A stretch of DNA of 64,000 nucleotides from positions 1,542,001 through 1,606,000 of the forward strand of contig OU452222.1 in assembly GCA_911728455.2 (NCBI GenBank). The letters run 5' to 3'. The DNA comes from Marthasterias glacialis (taxonomy: Eukaryota; Echinodermata; Asteroidea; Forcipulatida; Asteriidae). Positions 27,741-39,539 of the stretch are shown one piece after another. The translations under genes and the position numbers were made by a program. The stretch's first letter is position 1, and each line of letters starts with the position of its first letter. The notes below the pieces were generated by a model. It did not search any database and had not been told where the DNA came from. It saw nothing but the letters and a program-made list of their open reading frames with translations.

Positions 27741-29820
27741 TTGGACTTAACTCCAACTCAGAAGGACAAAATTTAGATAATTTCAACAAACTTTCTTCAC
27801 ACTTTTGTCTTTTCGTCAAGACAAACATAGTTTTGCTTTCCGTCCCAATTTTATTTTGGTTAGGGTTAGGTTTCTATTGTTTTGAGGGTAATTTGAAATA
27901 AAAACAAAGAACTACAGTTTAATGGCAGCCATTTTCATGTAACCAGTTATTGCTTGTTAATATACATGTAAGTAATTTTGTTGCAAGCAATGCTATGGAT
28001 TATTATGCTATGCTATTGCTGTGGAAACTTGTAACTTAGTCATCTGTCTTACCACATTAGTCTTAATTCATTACCGGTTTTGTTTTGTGACATTCACTGA
28101 AAATGGTAATTTTTATGTAAATATTTATGCAATTGGGTGGATAATTCCTTGTCCTGTTCACCATGCGATGCCTATCTTTAAGTCATTATCAATGTTCAGT
28201 TTGCCATGCCCTAACTTGATCGTCCCAACCAAAGGAGGGATGTATTCATCATCCCTGATAGTCAATTTTGAGCATGACAAGTTCACTGTCTGTGTTTGTA
28301 AATTTGTGTACACTTTAAGTGGAATAATTATATTGTTTTTATTTTACTTCACAGGGTTTTTTGTTGTTTTTTTGACTAGATATTAGAGTACAAAAACCAA
28401 GGGAAAATCCAATCAAAGCAATGGGATACCAATTAATTTACTTCTTTTGAATTGATTTCTTCAAGATAATTGAAGAGCTAATGGTATTATTGTTAAATGT
28501 TTATATTTATGTACTTAGTGATGGTACACATTTCAGCAACCTTGGGAGATTAGTGAGGCTGTGTCTTAGGATGGATCTTCTACCAGGTGTTTTTAGCTGA
28601 GGCTATGATGACAAAATAGCATTTGTAGACCTCCATAATCACCGTCGCTTATTTTGATTGCACCAATCGAACTAAGCCTGATATGGATAGGCACAAAAAC
28701 GCTGGCAGATCATTAGTAGTATGTAGCAGGCCCTTGGCTGTGCATGGAAAGATGAACTCTCACCCAGATACTGCAAACGTGCGCTTGCAGTCAAATCACA
28801 TAGTGTGTTGTCCTTGTCAAACTGTGATGTGACCGCCGGTGCTCACGCGCGCGTAGTAACCCGGTTATTCCATTTACTTCTATATATATAACCATGACAA
28901 CACAGCCCCTTTAAACTGAGTTCTACAGAATTTAATGAAATTTTCACAGGTTTATAGTCAAATGGTGATTGAAACTGAAAAGCTGGGAATGTATTTGCTC
29001 TTAAAAACAAATAGCATACCTTAAATGTCTATGTGGTTCACATAATCATGGAAACTTGAATGTTGGTAATTGCACATTATAAAGTCATTGGTCAAAAGGT
29101 CAACATTTTAATATTTAATCGGGGAATATCCTATTTTTTACTGATGCCAACTTTTAAAGCTTTGTAAGAATCGGCTCGTGCCCAGATTAACGAGAATTAT
29201 GTTATGAGTGATTCACAGCAAAAGTCGTGCATGCTAACAAAATATTTATTGATTTTAAATGAAGTGTTTTGCGGTTGAATAAGTAAATTATGGTAGCGAA
29301 AATTGATGATGTAAGTTTTAATCATGCAGCCAAATAAAAGTACAAATTCTGCTTGAAATGTCTTTTGAAATGTGTGTTATGAAGTTTAATTATTTCAGAG
29401 CACTTGTCTGTTTGGTTTGGCACCCCAGCAATTATTTTAAAGAAGGTTCTGTTCCACAGTTAATCATACTTATAGACCCATAATGGTATACTGATTTGTA
29501 TTTTTAAAGAGATTAAAAAAGAAAAATTGCCTCACAAGAGACAATCTGTCAAAACACTGTCACTCAGGTTAGGTTTTGAGTAACTGAAAACAGTTCTTAA
29601 AATCTGTCTTCTAATCCTAGATTTGTTGTTTCCAAACTGGGATTTTAGTGTAAACGGGATCTTTAAAACTTAAAGTAATATTATTGTTTTTTAAGTTTAA
29701 GCTTAAAACCATGCAATAGATACGGGGGAAAAAATGTTACGCAAAGCATAATCAGAATTAACCTCGATCTCAATTCTCGAGGAACTTTGTGGCTGACCTC
29801 GTGACTAGGTGGTAGAACAA
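27741..29820. other. Intergenic region PEDS1-LYRM4
   Basis: AT-rich, with a 121-codon open frame at 28021-28386 that shows no family resemblance and has a hydrophobic, low-complexity composition expected of AT-rich DNA. I see no RNA gene or clear element here. Confidence 0.5.
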
Positions 29821-29850
29821 ATGCTGGGTACGAGCTTGTCAATAACAAAG

Positions 29851-32720
29851 ATGGCAGCCACCATGGCCAGTGCAACGAGATCAACAGTTCTTACGCTTTA
29901 TCGACAAATGTTGAAAGAATCTAACAAATTTACTGGGTACAATTATAGGTAAGTCTTGTCTAAAATATTTTGTCTGAGTTGTTGCTTCGGTAGAATTATA
30001 AAAATGGTAATTTCATGACTTAAACTTTACAGGGAAATCATGACATGGAAAAAAAAAAAAAAAAAAAAAAGACGAGAAGGTTGTTTTGTCAGTTTAATTG
30101 AGCAAGGACTTGCTGATTGTGCATTTAAATGGGCTTCTTCAGCAAGCAATAAAAATCATGTCAAGACTTGACATTTGAATTTTTTACCAGTTTCTCATGG
30201 ATTGTTGCTTCAAAATGTTTTAATTTTAAAACTAGCAAGTTGAAAGAGCAAAAAGGCTACTTCTCTAGACCCAGTAACTGGGGCGCTGTACTCCTTTTTT
30301 GAGATTTTTGACATCTGTCGTACTAGCGCCCCAGTCCGTGGTATATTTAGAAAGTGCGACGAAGCGGATTTTTTATGAATCAGTTACACAATTGTCAAAA
30401 TTACGACAAAGACTACATGGCTGGTATCCTGCATTGACTGCTCAAATCAATATGCATGTCAGGGCATCAGCGAACAGTGGCACTACACACAGCCTGGTAT
30501 CCTGCGTTGACTGCGCGGAAAACAATATGAAAGTCAGGGCCTCAGCGAACACGCAGTCCTTCCTTGCAGCGTTTATACACAGAAGGAAACAGTCGTTGAG
30601 TGTCACGTTCGAAATGGCAATTCCTAACCTCAAATTTGAGAGTGGGCTAAAAATCATCGATTTGGAGGACTGAAAATGATTGTGAGTACAATTAAATGCA
30701 TTTCATTTCATCGTAAATACTTGGAGAAGCCAGTAGGCAATTTTCAAGTAATTCTGTTGAGTCTTTGTCGTAATTTTGACAATTGTGTAACTGATTCATA
30801 AAAAATCCGCTTCGCCGCACTTTCCAAATATACCACGGACTGGGGCGCTAGTACGACAGATATTGTCAAAATTTCAAAAAAGGACTACAGCGCCCCAGTT
30901 ACTGGGTCTAGCGTGGGGGCATGGCATTTGCCTCACTGTAGGCCTAGTGTGACTTTTATTAAGTCATGATCCTGTATTGTAAAAATGTGTTAAAAATTGT
31001 ATTTTGAAGTTGACACTAAAATTAAGAGTAACGTAACTGTTACTTTGTAGCGTGTTGTGGCCGAGTGGTCTGGCGCACCGAATTCAAATTATGGTGGCTT
31101 TAGTCATCACAACGTGGGTTCGAATCTTGGTCCTGGCACTTGTGTCCTTGAGCAAAGCACCTCACTATGATTGCTTGTTGGCGTTTACGTCCTAACTTGA
31201 TGATCCTGCCAAGTAACGAAGTAGAAGTAGAAGTAGAAGATACAACAATTCCTCCACTTTTTCACCCATCATGATCAAAACCATAATCATTTCGAGTGAA
31301 ACCATACTATACTATTGTATTTGTAATGAATGAAAAAGTGGCAAACAGATCTGGAATCTTTTTCTAACAAAATTTGTAAACTGTTTTGTTTTATTTATTA
31401 ATTTTTGTTTATATAATCCAGTCTAATAATGGCAACTTTACTTTCACTGGAATCCTCACTTGTACACAAACATATTTGTACAAACATGTTTTTAAGGACA
31501 CTTAAGTGGCATTAAAGCTTTGATGTCCGACAATGATGGATAAGATGGCAATCAGAGCGTTTAATATTGATTACATACATATGCAGGGAGTACGCCTTAA
31601 GGAGAACAAAAGATGCTTTCAGAGAGAACAAGACGTTAACAGATGAGGTAGAAATCAAGGCATTGATCAAAAAGGCAGAAAAGAATCTAGAAATCATTAA
31701 AAGACAGGTAAGTTTGAAAAGGAGGTAAATAACATAAATAGGATGGCACACAATCATCTCGCCCCCATGGAAAGGCTTACTACAAAGTAACCCCCCCCCC
31801 CCCCAGCAAGCTCATCGGCCCACTGCTGATCTAAAAGCACGGGAATAAGATAGATGACATTGTTTTTGTGAGAAAGGTTGATAAAGAATGCAGATCATTA
31901 CAAAGATATTCTTTGATTTGGTAGGGTTGATTGTGAATTTGGAACATTTCCATCCATTGGCAGTGCCTTTAGATTTACGTTTGATCCGACTGTGGAGGAA
32001 GTCCAAGATAGACAACCTGAAACTGTAAGTTGACTCTCCACTGATGCGATAGGCAGACTGTGAGTTTAGGGTTGAGTCTATTCTGATCAGTATGCAAAAT
32101 GACATCATCAGAGGCTCAGAGCAAAGATCACTAACAAGAAAAACTAAGGACAAATAAATGCTTCTCACGGAACTGCGACAAGACTGGCCACTCACACTTT
32201 TGATGATTTGCAAAATTCATGTCTAAAACAGAAAAATTGAATACAAAGATCAGCAGTGGGCAACTTTGTTTGGGGTGATTTTGTCGGGGGGGGGGGGGCT
32301 CTTTGTAAGAGGGTGGGAGTGTTCAAACAGTAGGTGAGCTTGCTGTGGGGTAACTTTGGTGTTGGCGACTTGCCAACTTTTTTCTAAGGGGAGAGAGATG
32401 ACCAGCATTCCATAGGATTAACAAGGTTAGAAAGAGCACGAAATAGAGATGAATGGCATAAGGAGGACTACATCTTTAAAACATATCCTAAATGCTGAGG
32501 GTGATGAGGAAGTTAAAGTAAACCATCCATTTCATCTCTAATAGACTCAACCTCTCCCTTCCATTTAAAAACAGGATGGGAAAGTAGGACTCGTTTGAGT
32601 GAGATATTTAAAATGTTAATCGTCTCTTTTTTTTGTAATTTTCTTTTTCCATGTCCACAGGTTGTTCTCAGTCAACTTTACAAAGACCCAACACTGATAA
32701 TTGAAGGGCAGAAAAGATAG
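29851..32720 (+). CDS. LYRM4: LYR motif-containing protein 4 (ISD11), 3 coding exons
   Basis: Mitochondrial matrix protein that binds and stabilises the cysteine desulfurase NFS1 together with acyl carrier protein, supplying sulfur for Fe-S cluster assembly. Coding exons 29851-29948, 31587-31707 and 32661-32720 join in phase to 92 aa (human 91). The LYR tripeptide at residues 16-18 is followed by QMLKESNKFTGYNYREYALR and AFRENK, both family hallmarks, and by SQLYKDPTLIIE near the C-terminus. Two in-frame ATGs compete: 29851, and 29863 in a perfect GCCACCATGG context that gives the same spacing to LYR as in human. The second may be the real start. Intron 1 holds a foldback element and a SINE. 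An AATAAA at 33310 is a plausible mRNA end. Confidence 0.95.
30265..30911. mobile_element. Long-TIR foldback DNA element, LYRM4 intron 1
   Basis: The left end CTAGACCCAGTAACTGGGGC is matched by the right end (other strand) with the same 20 bases, and the inverted repeats continue for about 150 bp on each side, through GTCGTACTAGCGCCCCAGTC, CCGTGGTATATTTAGAAAG and GTAACTGATTCATAAAAAAT. The core has two 72-bp direct repeats starting at 30421 and 30493 (CTGGTATCCTGC, TCAGGGC.TCAGCGAACA). An open frame of 124 codons at 30299-30673 runs from the left arm through the core but has no family match I know. A solo end lies at 35655-35733. Confidence 0.8.
31050..31245 (+). repeat. tRNA-derived SINE with GTAGAA tail, LYRM4 intron 1
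   Basis: The head has box A (GTGGCCGAGTGGTCTGGCGC, Leu/Ser-tRNA-like) and box B (GGGTTCGAATC). The body contains TTGTGTCCTTGAGCAAAGCAC, a core common to many marine animal SINEs. The 3' tail is (GTAGAA)3. Typical pol III retroposon. Confidence 0.8.
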
Positions 32721-33320
32721 CAAGATTCATCAGATTAATTACTGGTACAATCAACAAGGGCTATTGTGTTCACTGTTGGCAACCTAAGAACCGTTCCTTT
32801 GAAGACTTTGCTTTAAGATGCCTTTTCCGTGGCACTACAGTATTTTGTTTTCTCTCAAAAATAATTTCTTTGTTTACCTGACCAGCCTGTCTTGGGGGCC
32901 AAATCTAAGATGGCTGCATGTGAGAAATCGCATGAAAAGTGTGATGTGTTGTGTCAGGAACGAAGTTAACGGTCGTGATTGATAAATACACAAACACGGC
33001 ATACTGAGTAAGTTTTCCTTTCTTTGTTCATTCAAGCCTCACTTTTGTTACATTGGTTTGAATGGGAGTAAAAGCAAGATGGCTGATTCATGACAATGTC
33101 TTGTTGAATGTGTTTGAAAATTAAAAAAGTAAATATTTGCTGTGCACTTTGTTGAAGTGGAGTTTTACTGGAACTAACTTGTCAAGATTTCATGGCGGTA
33201 TAAGTATTTTGTTAAAATTTAGGTGCTTTTATTTTCAGATTTGGGCATGCCATTGTCTTTTTTCTTTGGTGTATGCTGTCAGGAAATCTTGACCTTGACA
33301 ATGTAGAGTAATAAACCCAT
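32721..33320 (+). other. LYRM4: LYRM4 3'UTR (approximate)
   Basis: Sequence after the stop at 32720 to just beyond the AATAAA at 33310. No coding signal. Confidence 0.4.
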
Positions 33321-33785
33321 TTATCATAAGTTTAAAGCGCACAAAACTAAGATTTAATACATATTATCTACATGTATGTTTATACTTAATATTTCTTTTA
33401 ATACATAGTTTAGTCTGATATCTAGTTTTTCTTTTAAACAGGGGCAAAGCATTTTTGAAAATTCAGTTTTAAGTTATGGTGAATTAGAACTTTTAAACTG
33501 GAAATGTATGGAATAGACGTAACGATCAATTGCTAACTCAAAAGTTGTCGTGGTCCCTCTTATCTTTGGCGGGTTCAAAAGGGACATTATTTGAATCTCC
33601 ATTATTGACCCCATGCTCATACGTCACAGGCGGCGACTGTACCACGCTCGCCATTTCGGAAATCAATAGGCATATGTGTAAACGCTGTGTCGCCTAAAAT
33701 GCGAACTTCACTGTAAACACAGAGAGACATTGACTTTTGAAATGGCGCATCCAAGATTATTGTGGTGACGAATGTCAGGTGATCA

Positions 33786-33912
33786 GTCTGCTCCATTAAG
33801 CCAGTAATCCAGTATGCGCTAACGTGCTTGTGGGACTTTTGTCGGACTTTCGTTTGCGCAGTCAGGTCTGTGATTGGTCAATACAGCAAAGGCTGGGCTT
33901 AATGGATCGGTC
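33786..33912. mobile_element. Short foldback element
   Basis: TCTGCTCCATTAAGCCAG on the left is mirrored by CTGGGCTTAATGGATCGG on the right. About 127 bp, non-coding, between LYRM4 and TMEM170A. Confidence 0.5.
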
Positions 33913-34531
33913 TATTAGGTCAATACATCAACTTTGTCCCCGTCTGTGATCCCAAGGATGATTTTTAGACCTGAAGAGTTAAATTGTTTTCAGAACTGCC
34001 GAATGCAATGATCAATCGAAAATACAATTGTTATGTTTACATTCAAATTATGAGTAACCTGTATAAACTTTAACAATTATGTAAAGAAAACATGAGTCTT
34101 TTGTCTGTTTTTGTTATGAATGCATGTTTCCTTACAAAACAACAACCCTTACTAGTTGTTATCAATGGACTTTATGCGTCTGACATCAAGAGACCAATAG
34201 AGTTATGTGACACAGCGCTCTCATTGAGGTCAAAACGACCGGCCGGAAGTTTATATGATTATGAGATATAAGAAATTGGGTTGTATTATTTAAAAACAAC
34301 AAAGTGGAATTTCAAACGGAATGGATTAATTTTGAATAACATTTTACTATAGAGAGGTTTCATGGACATCACCCGAGACCTTTTTTTATAATGCTGTGTG
34401 GACAAACAGAGGCTGGAAATCATTCAGCAGACGACGCGCCAGCCATTGTGTTTAGCTGGATCCAACATGGCTGCGAAATGAACTTTTTCCGGGGTCACGC
34501 AACCTCTGTATGCAAAGTATTACAAAGTTTT

Positions 34532-34697
34532 ATAGCGCCCTCTATTGCTCTTTCCTCTACGACAAACGCAAATAATTTTTATTTTTTATATGGACAAAAT
34601 TATAGCGCCCTCTTGTGGAAAATAAAAAAATAATATTTTAGTTATAGCGCCCTCTATAATATTTCCAGGCGACACAAATAAATTGTGTAGCGCCCTC
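34532..34697. repeat. Cluster of four TAGCGCCCTC motifs
   Basis: The decamer TAGCGCCCTC occurs at 34532, 34602, 34645 and 34688, with spacings of 70, 43 and 43 bases, in AT-rich DNA. Single relatives occur elsewhere (for example ATAGCGCCCT near 63792). Such motifs are often ends of short transposable elements; nested insertions are the likeliest origin. Confidence 0.6.
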
Positions 34698-34996
34698 AAG
34701 AGTTTTAAGAGGGCTGATAATCGAGTATCCAGACGACAGCTAACTATTTTTAATATAATTAATGGTTAGCTACCAGACTCATTATTGACTTCTGGTATGT
34801 TATGATTAATTCCACTGGAGGCCTCTTCCACTGACATGATGACTGATCTCTGGTTAGGTCACGTCATGTTGAGATATTTAGGGCGATTTATGACCATTTC
34901 GTAACTTCAAGTTCTATTGGCAACGATGTAAAGTCATGAGGACTGGGTGAAGATGCCAAAGAGTACTAGAAGGTTGATGACTATATTGCCAATTGG

Positions 34997-35337
34997 TCAG
35001 AATTGATGTCCATGTATGTAGCAGCACCCTCTCGGCTCGGGGTGTGCGGGGACTTTGCTGCCGCCGGCCGCTGAGCTAGCTGTGGACGAGAAGGCTGTCG
35101 CCTTCGCTTCTGGAGTGGAAGGGGGGCACTGGTCCACTGCATACTTGAACTGCTCCATATTCTCAATTTCAGTAGTATTAGTAACTAGTAACACTAATAT
35201 TTAGTACGTAGTCAGTACAGTGCAAAAGTTGACTTACCAAAATCCTCCTGCAATTTGCCATCTCACTGAGTTCAACTATTTCCAAAAGATGGGGATCAAC
35301 TTCCCAAGTTTCAGCAGCGTAATCAGCTTGGATTCGC
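34997..35337 (-). CDS. Possible minus-strand exon pair, unknown protein
   Basis: On the minus strand an acceptor-like TTTTTTAAAG precedes an open stretch (35340 down to about 35238) encoding ADYAAETWEVDPHLLEIVEL and SEMANCRRIL, ending TTTTG|GTAAGT. After a gap of about 75 bases, with an AG at GAAATTGAG, a stretch in the same phase encodes NMEQFKYAVDQCPPSTPEAK and a Ser/Ala-rich segment to a stop at 34997. Composition is coding-like and richer in GC than the surroundings. I do not recognise the protein. No start or further exons were found, so it may be a gene fragment, a transposon remnant or chance. Confidence 0.25.
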
Positions 35338-35654
35338 CGCCTTTAAAAAATTGGATTGGTAATTGAACTCTGTAATTCCTTTTTCATTTGATAATTACCC
35401 TGTTGCAATATTTTATAAATAGTACTGCTACTGTACAGTGTACTGTGTATAAGTATAACCAATGATGATCAATGTAACATTTTGGCTGCCTGTTTGCTGA
35501 TTCACTGAGTTACATACGCAGTCAATGCAGGATACCGGCTGTGCTAAGATGTTACATTGCTCATCATTGTCATTTTGTCATGTCCTTGTTGTCATTTTGG
35601 GCAATTTTGTGCAGAGAATCGTAGCAAATCGCCGATCACCTAATCATCTCCAAG

Positions 35655-35733
35655 GTCTCCCCGGGGCGCTAGTACAACCAATAATGTCAAAATCTCAAAA
35701 ATGGAGTACAGCACCCCAGTTACTGGGACTAGA
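35655..35733. repeat. Solo end of the LYRM4-intron foldback element
   Basis: GGGGCGCTAGTACAACCAAT through CACCCCAGTTACTGGGACTAG matches the outer 80 bp of the right arm of the element at 30265-30911. No matching left arm is present, so this is a fragment. Confidence 0.7.
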
Positions 35734-36078
35734 CTAGTAGTAGATTACTGCCAAATCACTCCGTATCCATTACCTTGGCCCTACTGTACTGCCCTACAAC
35801 CCAATCATTGGCTGGTCAATTGGAAGCAATGATTTGCGTACTACCTCACAAGTCAGACAAGCCCCCCCCCCCCCCAATCAAACATAAGCGATATGCTGCT
35901 TTAGCAATCAAGTGTGAAGCACATCATTTTGGCTGTAGCTGTAGAAGAATTTCAGTGTATTCTGCAAGAGAGTGAGAGCTTGGGACAGCTACAGAATCGT
36001 ATACTTACATCACAGCCAAATCGATGAATGCTTTTGTATTTGATACACTGTCTTTGATATTGTATTGTCATATTGCAG

Positions 36079-36834
36079 AGATGTGGTACCAGATTTTCCT
36101 GTGGTATTTATTCTCGTCATTCTTGATTCACTCTGGAGCTGCCATTATCGCCTTCATGGCACTTCGTAAGCACAAGATTGGTCGACTCTACTCTCTCCTG
36201 ATACTGGTCATGGGCTTTGTTGGACCCATCACAGGAGGCATTGTCACAAGTGAGTCTCATACTGCTTCAATTTCCTTTGAACTTTGTGTCAAACTATTGA
36301 GATCAAAACTTATTTGTAATGTAGGTAACTGCAAGAAATACTCCAACACCCAGACAAACAAACACACATTTTAAATGCATTTGCTTTAAATATTATATAG
36401 TGATGTTTTTTTATAGCTTGGATTTATCTTGAGAGAAAACTGGGGTTCAATTATAGAAAAGACACTACAGGTGAAATAAATCAAGGTTGGACCTTGGGTT
36501 TAGTAGTCTTCCTAAAAACATTGTTTGTCGAACTGAGATCCGAGAGTGTTTTTACCCTGTTTCAGATACCTTGCATCTGGTCAGTCATTTCATCTAGCAT
36601 TGCAGGATTGTTTTAAATCAAATTCCAGCCTCCTTTTCCCTGTTGTAGTTACTTTTACCAAGGTTTTTGACTGATTACACTTTTTCGTTTGCCTTCATCA
36701 CAGGTGCTATAATAGCTGGATTGTTCAAGACTTCGGAGTTCACGATGTTTCCTTTTTATGCCATGGTGTGCGGCTGGGGACAGACATTCATAGTGTTGTT
36801 TATTTCATTCTCACGGATACTGGCCACACTCTGA
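36079..36834 (+). CDS. TMEM170A: Transmembrane protein 170 family, last two coding exons (5' exon not found)
   Basis: Small multi-pass protein of the ER and nuclear envelope; vertebrate TMEM170A promotes ER sheet and nuclear envelope formation. Exons 36079-36249 and 36704-36834 join in phase (AC A|GT) and encode EMWYQIFLWYLFSSFLIHSG, RKHKIGRL, GFVGPITGGIVTSAIIAG, GWGQTFIV and the family C-terminus SFSRILATL. Three hydrophobic spans are visible. Features of both vertebrate paralogues appear (GPITGG as in A, SFSRILATL as in B), as expected of an invertebrate single ortholog. The codon for E is split at the TATTGCAG|AG acceptor, so an upstream exon ending in G should supply about 40-50 residues; none was convincing. 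Reading through the acceptor from an ATG at 36024 is also open. Confidence 0.9.
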
Positions 36835-37640
36835 CATCCCTGTCTTCATGAAAGGAAGTAACGGACCAAGTCTCCTGTTACTTTATAAAAGGGAACAGCA
36901 CATACATGTGTGTAACGTCCAACTTGAAGGCCCCTGCCCATCACAGTGGAACACACGCCATCTTACATGGAAGTGGAGCTCAGGATGAACTCATACTCTG
37001 CTAAAAGTATAAGGAGAAAACACAGGATTGGCATTCATCAAAAAAACATTGAATAGTTTTAATATGGAAGCTGACTGATTATGAAGTTTATAACTGTCTT
37101 AAATACTGGCAAAGTCAAGAATGTAGCATTTGAAGAATGTAGCATTTGAAGACCTCCGCATCACCCTGGTTTATTTTGATTGCAACCGCAGAGGCAAAAT
37201 CCTTGAAAAAATACAAACTCTTTTTTTGTTGTTTTCAGAAGAAGAAAAAGAGACCACCTGACGTGATGCAATTTTCACTGGTCGGTTGTACGGTGTTTTT
37301 GTTGAAAACTAAAGGATGGTAATGCATCTGCTCTTCCAAAAACCGTTGATGTGTATGGTACCTTCAGAAGGAATAATTGACGAACCTCCTCCTAGCTTTT
37401 GGATCTTGTTACAGTCATTAAACTGGAGTATGGTTGCATGAGGGTTAGATGACGTTGAATCTTGTTGCATCAACCATTGTCACTTAATAATTGCCTTTTA
37501 ACATAACATAAGCTGTGTTTTACCTGTCATTAGAGAAAATCCTGTTCCATAGATTTCAAAAGCTCTCATTTAACGACGCTTTATCAACATTTTTCATCTC
37601 TCATTCTACAAAGTGTTGCATCTTCAGTAATAAAGACTTG
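36835..37640 (+). other. TMEM170A: TMEM170A 3'UTR (approximate)
   Basis: Downstream of the stop at 36834. An AATAAA at 37629-37634, followed by a T/G-rich stretch (GACTTGTTTTGTTTTG), is a good cleavage signal. No coding signal in between. Confidence 0.55.
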
Positions 37641-37861
37641 TTTTGTTTTGAATGAACAGTGAATTTACTGGAAGATGTACGTTCAAGCATGGATTTGATG
37701 AAGATTTAAAGAGAAAAAATGATTATTTATTGGTATCTTACATGTAGATAAAGGAGAAGGCATGGTGTCGTTGTAATTATGTATTATTTACTTTTTGTAC
37801 TTTATGTAATAGTTGTATAGCAACTTCATTTCACTATATAAAGAGACCACTAATGACATAA

Positions 37862-38045
37862 TGTGCTGGAGCTCTACCAACTGAACTATCTAGCCCTCAT
37901 GTTGACAGTCCATCTATTTTGTAAATAATTATGCTTCTGCCTGGCACTCTGAACAAGGACACCGCCAACACTAGGGCTGGATAGCTCAGTTGGTGGAGAG
38001 TTAATCCGGAGGTCGCAGGTTCAAATCCCCCCCTAGTCAATTTGT
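37862..38045. repeat. Head-to-head tRNA-derived SINE fragments
   Basis: On the plus strand 37978-38040 has box A TAGCTCAGTTGGTGGAG and box B GGTTCAAATCC, with AATCCGGAGGTCGC as in Lys-type tRNAs but about 10 bases too few in the anticodon arm. On the minus strand around 37866-37895 a second box A reads TAGATAGTTCAGTTGGTAGA. Neither can fold as a full tRNA, so these are SINE or tRNA pseudogene pieces facing away from each other. Confidence 0.65.
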
Positions 38046-38280
38046 CTTTGTTCATCCCAAAAATTTAATTCAAAATTTACCCAGTCAGTTTCCCGTGTGG
38101 TTTATTGCTTGATTTTAAACTAAGGCAAGAGCTTTAAAGTTAAAAGTAAAATTGACAAGTGGTATAAATTCAAAAAAGGTTGCCTGTAAAAGTAAATCTA
38201 ACATTTCAAAAATCAAACTAAATGTAATGTACAGTCAACTTTAACTTCGGTTGGAATTTTGACACGGTATCCTTCTGGTG

Positions 38281-38311
38281 TCCCCCCCCCTCAAAAAAAA
38301 AAGGGGGGGTA
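38281..38311. repeat. C-run/G-run hairpin
   Basis: TCCCCCCCCCTCAAAAAAAA followed by AAGGGGGGGTA can form a hairpin of seven or more G:C pairs with an A-rich loop. Probably a simple-sequence by-product. Confidence 0.6.
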
Positions 38312-38388
38312 TCTTTTACGATTTTGTTGGCTGTAATTATGAGGTTCTCCCAGGCAGTTTGTCTATAAACATAATATTGTAACTATGT

Positions 38389-38503
38389 GTCTGAATTAGC
38401 GGCTATGGCTGCAGCTGGATTGCCGCATCATCATTCGTTGAAGTATAGAACATCCATAGCAACGCCCTTAGCCATAGCCGCAGCTGCTAATCCGGACCAG
38501 GTC
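38389..38503. mobile_element. Small foldback MITE (~115 bp)
   Basis: CTGAATTAGCGGCTATGGCT on the left is mirrored by AGCCATAGCCGCAGCTGCTAATCCGGA on the right. No coding content. Confidence 0.7.
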
Positions 38504-39227
38504 TATTTAATAACTCATCAGATGTACAAATTAATTGACATTTTTTCTCATTTTATCTTATAAACTATAGAAATAGGAATTGGTTAACAAATCTATTAAA
38601 GCCCTAGCTCAACATTGGTAAGAAAAAAATAATAAATGTTCACAGATTTACATATGGTTTAAAGACAATGATATTGGAAAACTTTCCTTAAAATATTTCT
38701 GTCTGAAGTGTTATCTTTTTTGAATAATAAATGAAGTAAGATTCAAAATTAATTTTTGTCTCACGTGAGATCAAAACTCTGCCTTTAAGAATGTGTACAA
38801 AAATGTTGAATGCATTTTTACTGTTTTCTCGCAACTTAAACAAGGAAATGAGCTGAATTTTTCACAGGCTGATTTTATTACATATATTTTGATTTGTGCA
38901 AAGAATGGAAGCATTTACAGACACTTTACCAATGTTGAGCTGGGTCTTTAACCTGTATACTTTATGTCCTCATCGAGACAGGAACGTTTTGGTTCGTTTT
39001 CAATGTACAGGAAATCGGTTGAGTTGTGTTTTGGGGTCGGTATAAAACAAATCAACCCTGAAACTTGGCCTTAATTGTATAGAAAGCATAACCTTCTGAT
39101 TCTAATGTACTTCTTGCAGAACAATAAATTATGTTATTTGTTTTGATTGAATGAAAGTCAAAAGAATAACCGCAGTCGTTTGTAACAGATCTTGGTGATG
39201 TTCAATTATTAGTGTTATTATTTTCTT

Positions 39228-39249
39228 TTTTTTTTTTTTTTTTTTTTTG
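39228..39249. repeat. Poly-T tract
   Basis: About 22 consecutive T. Simple repeat, possibly the poly-A tail of an old minus-strand retroposon. Confidence 0.8.
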
Positions 39250-39539
39250 AAGGAGGTATCAGATGAAATGGTCGATTATTACTCTCATAAATCCAATATA
39301 TTTAGCGTTCCGGATAGCATTCACGTTATTGCGCCTTAGTTCCTTTCATACAAATGATCTTAAACATTTTAAGAAAGGGTAAGCGTTACCGAAGAGAAAG
39401 TGTCCTTTCTCTATGGTCTGACAAAATGAATTTAATTTCAAATAAATCAAATTCTTTATTTGAAAATGTGTAAACAACTTGTAAAACGCTTCTTTAATTT
39501 CTTAGATTGCACCAGGGAGCATTCTTAACAGAATATCAC

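Noticed and set aside
28021-28386. 121-codon ORF downstream of PEDS1
   Set aside because: AT-driven hydrophobic composition, no family resemblance, no splice sites or neighbouring coding signal.
27315-29800. Fusion of PEDS1 with UBE2V1 exons as in the human locus
   Set aside because: No ubiquitin-conjugating-like exon was found downstream.
31050-31140. Possible tRNA gene (Leu/Ser-like)
   Set aside because: SINE core and GTAGAA tail follow; anticodon arm not convincing.
31812-32213. 133-codon minus-strand ORF in LYRM4 intron 2
   Set aside because: Ser/Ile-rich, no recognisable family, antisense within an intron; likely chance.
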